Positions 43,220 through 47,112 of a DNA stretch of 47,112 nucleotides are shown one piece after another. The stretch covers positions 1 to 47,112 of the forward strand of contig JAEZIO010000009.1 in NCBI GenBank assembly GCA_023436615.1, written 5' to 3'. The position numbers and the translations under genes are program-made. The DNA comes from Pseudomonadota bacterium (GTDB lineage: Bacteria > Pseudomonadota > Alphaproteobacteria > Sphingomonadales > Sphingomonadaceae). The stretch's first letter is position 1. Each line of letters starts with the position of its first letter. Under the pieces are notes generated by a model, which was not told the DNA's origin, made no database searches, and saw only the letters and a program-made list of their open reading frames with translations.

Positions 43220-43432
43220 TCAATCGTCCGCGAACGAGTAATGGCGGTCGAAGAGCAGCTCATTCGCTTCGAGCGCCGCTTTGGCCAGTTCAGCCGCATT
43301 GGGTGCGCCAGCTGCGACCGCTCGCAGGACGTCGCGATAAAGCCGGTCTTCGGCGCGGTGCGCGGCCTCGGAATCGTCCGACCTGTCATCGATGTCGAGC
43401 ACGCGCTGGCGGATTTCGTCGACGCTGATCAC
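43220..43432 (-). CDS. Small acidic hypothetical protein
   Basis: 70 residues from GTG 43432. All-helical, acidic and Ala-rich: VDEIRQRVLDIDDRSDDSEA then ELAKAALEANELLFDRHYSF. No known family. A strong GGGGGAAG with a 7-base spacer precedes the GTG, which makes it more than a chance frame. It lies between the M23 gene (convergent, nine bases between stops) and the HerA-like gene (same strand, 100 bases upstream). Confidence 0.6.
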   Translation of the reverse strand: MISVDEIRQRVLDIDDRSDDSEAAHRAEDRLYRDVLRAVAAGAPNAAELAKAALEANELLFDRHYSFADD

Positions 43433-43439
43433 GGTTCTG

Positions 43440-43447
43440 CTTCCCCC
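43440..43447 (-). promoter_or_regulatory. Ribosome-binding site of the 70-residue gene
   Basis: CTTCCCCC on the plus strand reads GGGGGAAG on the minus strand, seven bases before GTG 43432. It is an unusually good site for this window and decides the GTG start. Confidence 0.55.
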
Positions 43448-43508
43448 AAACTGACGGGGCGCAATGCTGCGTTATGCGCGGGTCGGGATCAAGCAGCTTG
43501 CGGCTAAT

Positions 43509-43525
43509 CTCCCGGCCGCCGGGAG
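43509..43525 (-). terminator. Hairpin downstream of HerA-like gene
   Basis: Perfect 7-base stem CTCCCGG / CCGGGAG around a 3-base loop, seven bases past the HerA-like stop in the direction of transcription. No T-run follows, so this is a candidate only. Confidence 0.4.
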
Positions 43526-43532
43526 CGGTTTG

Positions 43533-45215
43533 TTACCGGCCGTGCCCGCGCCAGCGCTTGATCGTGCGCTGGATGATTCCTTCCTCGCCGCCCGTTTCGC
43601 GCCACAAGGCCGCGAAGCTCGGGTCTGACGACGCCGGCCGCTTTTCGGGCTCGAGGTCGTCGAAGCGCACTCGGATCGGGATCGCGACACCCTCTCCGCA
43701 GACGATGCACTCGCGATTGCGAAGCGCGGGTATCGCGTCGAGGAACCCGCGAGCGCCTTCCGGCATCGCTGCGCGAACGCAGGCCTGGTCGCGGTCGTTG
43801 TTGAGTCGCATCGAGACGATGGTGCCGCACTGCGACAGCACGCCTTCGGCAAGGTCAGAGGGTCGCTGCGTGATGAGTCCGAGCGAGACGCCGTACTTAC
43901 GGCCTTCCTTAGCGATGCGCTCGAGGATCTTGCGGACGGCCTGGCCGCCGGAATGCTCGTCCTTGGGGACGTAGCGGTGCGCCTCTTCGCAAACTAGCAG
44001 GAGTGGCCGCTGCGCTTCGGTCCGCGACCAGATGGCATAGTCGAACACCATGCGCGCGAGCACCGACACGACCACCGACGTGATTTCCGACGGAACGCCC
44101 GAAACGTCGACGATCGAGATTGGGCGGCCGTTCGCAGGGAGGCGGAAAAGTCGCGCGATGAAAGCCGGCATCGAATCCGACACCAGCATGCCCGAAAACA
44201 TGAAGGTGTAGCGAGGATCCGCCTTGAGCTCGTCGAGCTTGGTCTTGAGCCGCTGGAACGGGAGCGTGTCCCCAGCGCGATCCAGCTTGCCCATCTCGTT
44301 GGTGATGATCGCGTTGAGATCCGCGAGCAGATAGGGGATCGGCGAGTCCACCGTGACCTTGCCGTACTGGCTCATGTCTTTGCCCTTCGTTCGGGCAGCG
44401 AGCAGGCACTTGGCAAGGATGTCGGAATCGCGCTCGCGTTCCGCGCCCTGCGTCGTGAGGAGCACTTCGCAATGCTCCTCGAAGTTCATCAGCCAGTAGG
44501 GCAGCTGGAGATTGTCGACGTTGAAGATCTCGCCGCAGCTCTTGAATGCGGCCGAATATTCGCCGTGAGGGTCGATCATCACGATGTGACCCTCGGGGCT
44601 GAGCTCCGAAATTCGATGGAGGATTAGCGACACCGACGTCGACTTGCCGGTGCCGGTCGATCCCAGCACCGCGAAGTGCTTCGACAGCATCGGATCGACG
44701 TACAGCGCGCCCCTGATGTCGTCGGTCGGGTACACCGTCCCGATTTCGATGTGCGGGCTGTCATCCGCCGCGAACACGGCGCGAAGGTCGTCCGTGGTTA
44801 CCGGTTCGACCGCGCAGCCGGGAATCGGATAGCGCGTCACGCCTCTGCGGAAGTTGCTTATCGCGCCCGAGCTGTCGCGCGTGCCTTCGCCGAGAAAGTC
44901 GACCAGTGCGACCACTTCGCCATTGTCGGCCTGCGACAGGGTTCGGACATTGGCTATGAGAAGGGCGCTGCCGACGAGCATCTTGACCTGGCTTCCAACC
45001 TGGCCGGACATCGTAACGGCTGGATCGGAGTGTTCCTGCAGCTGGTTGAGTGTGGCCGTGCTCATCCGGATCCGCGACCCGGACCCCGCGATCTCCACCA
45101 CATATCCGACGCTCGGAAGGGCGGGCGCCGCGGGTACGGCTGCCTTCGGCGCAGCTTCCTCGTCGAAGCTGCTCATCTCGTCGATGAACTGTCGCAGATT
45201 GGGTTGTTCGTCCAT
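43533..45215 (-). CDS. HerA-like DNA translocase ATPase
   Basis: 560 residues starting at ATG 45215 (MDEQPNLRQFIDE); an in-frame extension to 45275 lacks support. After an N-terminal beta-barrel-like region (IAGSGSRIRMSTATLNQLQE; IEIGTVYPTDDIRGALYVDP), Walker A is FAVLGSTGTGKSTSVSLIL, then MIDPHGEYSAAF, Walker B in PLLLVCEEAHRYVPKDE, and GLITQRPSDL and RLNNDRDQ (sensor/arginine-finger region). HerA/FtsK-clade hexamers translocate DNA in repair or defence. No NurA nuclease or other defence gene is next to it, so this looks like the common standalone DUF853-like/HerA housekeeping form of alphaproteobacteria. Precise role is unknown. Confidence 0.88.
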   Translation of the reverse strand: MDEQPNLRQFIDEMSSFDEEAAPKAAVPAAPALPSVGYVVEIAGSGSRIRMSTATLNQLQEHSDPAVTMSGQVGSQVKMLVGSALLIANVRTLSQADNGEVVALVDFLGEGTRDSSGAISNFRRGVTRYPIPGCAVEPVTTDDLRAVFAADDSPHIEIGTVYPTDDIRGALYVDPMLSKHFAVLGSTGTGKSTSVSLILHRISELSPEGHIVMIDPHGEYSAAFKSCGEIFNVDNLQLPYWLMNFEEHCEVLLTTQGAERERDSDILAKCLLAARTKGKDMSQYGKVTVDSPIPYLLADLNAIITNEMGKLDRAGDTLPFQRLKTKLDELKADPRYTFMFSGMLVSDSMPAFIARLFRLPANGRPISIVDVSGVPSEITSVVVSVLARMVFDYAIWSRTEAQRPLLLVCEEAHRYVPKDEHSGGQAVRKILERIAKEGRKYGVSLGLITQRPSDLAEGVLSQCGTIVSMRLNNDRDQACVRAAMPEGARGFLDAIPALRNRECIVCGEGVAIPIRVRFDDLEPEKRPASSDPSFAALWRETGGEEGIIQRTIKRWRGHGR

Positions 45216-45287
45216 TTGACCCGCCACTCTCCACTCGATTGCGTGCGAGCGGCGATACGCAACTTCCGTTAACATTTACCTTAGGCG

Positions 45288-46052
45288 TTAGAAGCGCCGC
45301 CGGAAGATCGCGGCAGCCGACCAGCCCAATGCAAGCGACAGGAAAACCGCGAACAGGCCGTAAAGAGCCGAGTGGCGGCGGGCGGCGAGTGCGACAAACC
45401 GCTCGAAGCCGCTCTTGCCGATCTGGATGTCGCGCGTCGCCGCGGCAACGACGCGCCCATTGTCGATCAGGAACGTCTCGGCCGTGTAGGTGCCGACGGG
45501 CACCTGGCTCGGGATCGTTATCGCAGCGCGGTAGAGCACGCCGTCGGTGATCTCCACGCCGCGCGGGTTTTCGGAGTAAAGCCCCTGCCGCCGGCGCAGG
45601 TCGAGGAGCCCCGCTTCGAACCGCTGAGCCTTCTCCGGAAGAGCGCTGGTTCCCGGTGACAATTGGAGGTTGTTGAGCCCGAGCTCGTAGATGGCCGCGG
45701 TGCGCTCGTCGACGAGGTCGTGGATCGGGCGTGAGGAGGCTACAGCGTAGAAGGAGGGTGCCGACCGGAAGCGGCTTGAATCGGCATTCATCCAGATGCC
45801 CGCGATGCGCTGCTTTTCGCGGACGACGATCGGCTCGGCCGGCCCTTTCACGACGACGGCGATGTCGGGAGATTGAGTCGGGATACGGCCGCTCGGATAG
45901 ACTACGGCACCGAACAGCAGCAGCTGCGCGCCCGCGAATGTATAGCGGATCTGGATGTTGCGGGCGGACACGTCGGGGACGAGCACCGGCTTTTCGGCCG
46001 CGGTGAGCGCCACGGCGGCGATCGCCAAATGCAGGGCCGGCCGGCGCTTCAC
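45288..46052 (-). CDS. Alph_Pro_TM / TIGR02186-type membrane-anchored protein
   Basis: 254 residues from GTG 46052 overlapping the permease stop. Signal peptide: KRRPALHLAIAAVALTAA. The periplasmic part begins VLVPDVSARNIQIRYTFAGA and QLLLFGAVVYPSGR, includes DIAVVVKGPAEPIVVREK and GIWMNADSSRF, and the protein ends in a single span (LYGLFAVFLSLALGWSAAAIF) with a RRRF tail. This arrangement is that of an alphaproteobacterial family of unknown function found beside TauE/SafE permeases. It may assist anion transport. The open frame continues far upstream only because it shadows the permease. Confidence 0.88.
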   Translation of the reverse strand: MKRRPALHLAIAAVALTAAEKPVLVPDVSARNIQIRYTFAGAQLLLFGAVVYPSGRIPTQSPDIAVVVKGPAEPIVVREKQRIAGIWMNADSSRFRSAPSFYAVASSRPIHDLVDERTAAIYELGLNNLQLSPGTSALPEKAQRFEAGLLDLRRRQGLYSENPRGVEITDGVLYRAAITIPSQVPVGTYTAETFLIDNGRVVAAATRDIQIGKSGFERFVALAARRHSALYGLFAVFLSLALGWSAAAIFRRRF

Positions 46053-46957
46053 AGATACGCGATCGAATAGATTTCGTCGGGGCGCCACGCGAGGCCGAAG
46101 CCCATGCGCAGCGCGACGAGGAGGATCAGCACCGCAAGCGCGAGCCTGAGCAGGTCCGGCTTGAGGCGGGTCGCGAGGATCGCGCCATACTGGGCCCCGA
46201 ACACGCCGCCGATCAGAAGCAGCCCAGCAAGGACGACATCCACCGCGTGGGTCGTGACCGAATGGATGAAGGTCGTCGCCGCGCTGACAGCGAGTATCAT
46301 TGCCAGCGATGTGCCGACGACGATTCGAGCCGGCATTCCCAGGAGGTAGATCATTGCAGGCACGATGACGAAGCCGCCGCCGACGCCAAGAAGCACCGTG
46401 AGAATGCCGGTGCCCAGCCCGAGTAGCAGCGGGGCGAGCGGCGAGATGTACAGGCCTGAGGCCGCGAAGCGCCAGCGCAGCGGAAGCGACGCGAGCCATC
46501 GCGTGTGGCGCGTCGGCTCGGCGGCTTCCCCGCGGCCCACATAGCCGAGCGCGACCAGGGCATCCCACAGCATCAGCCCGCCGATCCAGCCGAGCAGCAC
46601 GACGTAAAGAAAGCCGATGACGAGATCGATCTGCCCGCTTGCCTGGAGCATCCGGAAGAGCAGCGCGCCGACGGCGGAGCCGATGAACCCGCCGACGGTC
46701 ATGACCGCGGCCATCCGCAAGTCCACTCCGCCCCTGCGCCGATGGACCGCGACGCCGGCGACGCTGGCGCCCGTGATCTGCGTGGCCGCCGAGGCCACGG
46801 CGACCGAAGGAGGAATTCCGTAGAACATCAGCAGCGGCGTGGTCAGGAAGCCGCCGCCGACTCCGAACATGCCGGAAAGGACACCGACCAGCGCCCCGAG
46901 CGCGATGATCAGCAGCGCATTGACCGACTGGCCCGCGATCGGGAGGTAGATGTCCAT
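46049..46957 (-). CDS. TauE/SafE family sulfite/organosulfonate exporter
   Basis: 302 residues with about eight membrane segments. The duplicated family motif is visible in both halves: GMFGVGGGFLTTPLLMFYGI near residue 30 and LLGVGGGFVIVPAMIYLLGM near residue 190. Family members export sulfite, sulfoacetate or related anions. It is coupled (GTGA) to the Alph_Pro_TM gene. It lies 8 kb from cysDNC, so a functional link through sulfur metabolism is possible but not shown. Confidence 0.92.
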   Translation of the reverse strand: MDIYLPIAGQSVNALLIIALGALVGVLSGMFGVGGGFLTTPLLMFYGIPPSVAVASAATQITGASVAGVAVHRRRGGVDLRMAAVMTVGGFIGSAVGALLFRMLQASGQIDLVIGFLYVVLLGWIGGLMLWDALVALGYVGRGEAAEPTRHTRWLASLPLRWRFAASGLYISPLAPLLLGLGTGILTVLLGVGGGFVIVPAMIYLLGMPARIVVGTSLAMILAVSAATTFIHSVTTHAVDVVLAGLLLIGGVFGAQYGAILATRLKPDLLRLALAVLILLVALRMGFGLAWRPDEIYSIAYL

Positions 46958-47011
46958 TCGCCGGCACGAGGACTAGCCGCAAAGGCGCGGCTGTCCAACG
47001 GCTGTGGGCCC

Positions 47012-47112
47012 TTAGAAGTCGGCGGCGAGAGTAAGCGCAGGGCCGGAGGAAGGCCGCGCCCTGCCGATAAGCCTCTGTCGCCATTCCGCGTGAGCGTGGA
47101 TGTTGTCGCGAA
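47012..47112 (-). CDS. 3' end of an unidentified gene
   Basis: The last 32 codons of a leftward frame run in from the right edge and stop with TAA at 47012-47014. The visible tail reads RDNIHAHAEWRQRLIGRA and ends in LTLAADF. The IHAHAEWRQRL segment recalls the CZB zinc-binding domain of chemoreceptors and diguanylate cyclases, but this is too short to assign. Confidence 0.4.
   Translation of the reverse strand, partial: RDNIHAHAEWRQRLIGRARPSSGPALTLAADF

Noticed and set aside
43533..45215. HerA-like ATPase as part of an anti-phage defence system
   Set aside because: No NurA, SIR2, nuclease or other defence partner adjacent; neighbours are housekeeping genes.
45288..47084. 598-residue minus-strand open frame covering the permease region
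   Set aside because: Only the 45288-46052 part has a plausible protein (signal peptide, terminal span). Upstream it shadows the TauE permease and is Arg/Pro-rich.
1..47112. CRISPR array, insertion sequence, tRNA or rRNA
   Set aside because: No regularly spaced repeats, transposase motifs, terminal inverted repeats or tRNA/rRNA-like sequence noticed by reading; a dedicated scan (tRNAscan, ISfinder) was not possible.

Overview
This is a GC-rich (roughly two-thirds G+C by eye) proteobacterial chromosome segment, most likely from an alphaproteobacterium close to Sphingomonadales. The assignment rests on gene content only: a SUV3-type helicase, S4 protein and 7Fe ferredoxin operon, a TauE permease paired with an Alph_Pro_TM/TIGR02186-type protein, and a fused CysN-CysC. 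There is no rRNA or tRNA to confirm it. About 38 kb is one large surface-polysaccharide (capsule) locus. The rest is housekeeping genes.

Layout. Positions 1-9694 (+) hold a tightly overlapping run: two or three glycosyltransferase-like genes, kdsA (Kdo-8-phosphate synthase), an SGNH protein, a GSCFA protein, a sugar-nucleotide epimerase with a Cys4 insert, and an FkbM methyltransferase. Positions 9659-12610 (-) hold two more FkbM methyltransferases, a Kdo-hydroxylase-like 2-oxoglutarate/Fe(II) oxygenase and a small coiled-coil protein. One of these methyltransferases is clearly lower in GC than its surroundings. Positions 12965-21242 (+) hold a two-module glycosyltransferase, three poorly characterised proteins and a second KpsS-like protein. 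Positions 21256-24897 (-) are the export operon kpsE-kpsM-kpsT followed by a second oxygenase. The outer-membrane lipoprotein kpsD/ctrA/wza-like gene is divergent at 25084. Positions 26356-35045 (+) hold a GT4 transferase, the complete dTDP-L-rhamnose set rmlC-B-D-A, kpsC, kpsS and a UDP-glucuronate 4-epimerase-like gene. Then come cysD and cysNC (sulfate activation to APS/PAPS) and a MipA-like porin. From 38.8 kb onward are ferredoxin, S4 and helicase (-), an M23 peptidase (+), a small hypothetical gene, a HerA-like ATPase, the TIGR02186/TauE pair, and the 3' end of an unidentified gene at the right edge.

How it fits together. KpsC/KpsS-type enzymes build a Kdo linker on a lipid acceptor. 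The glycosyltransferases extend a chain likely to contain rhamnose (or its C4 epimer) and galacturonate. KpsMT with KpsE and KpsD export it. No Wzx/Wzy-type multi-membrane proteins were found, consistent with ABC-dependent export. The unusual features are the tailoring genes (three FkbM methyltransferases, two oxygenases, SGNH and GSCFA proteins) and an apparent internal duplication: the pair '1-1035 product plus N-terminal half of the 2525-4768 product' recurs as '17830-19959 C-terminus plus 19959-21242'. KpsC also looks N-terminally reduced. No CRISPR array, insertion sequence, rRNA or tRNA was recognised.
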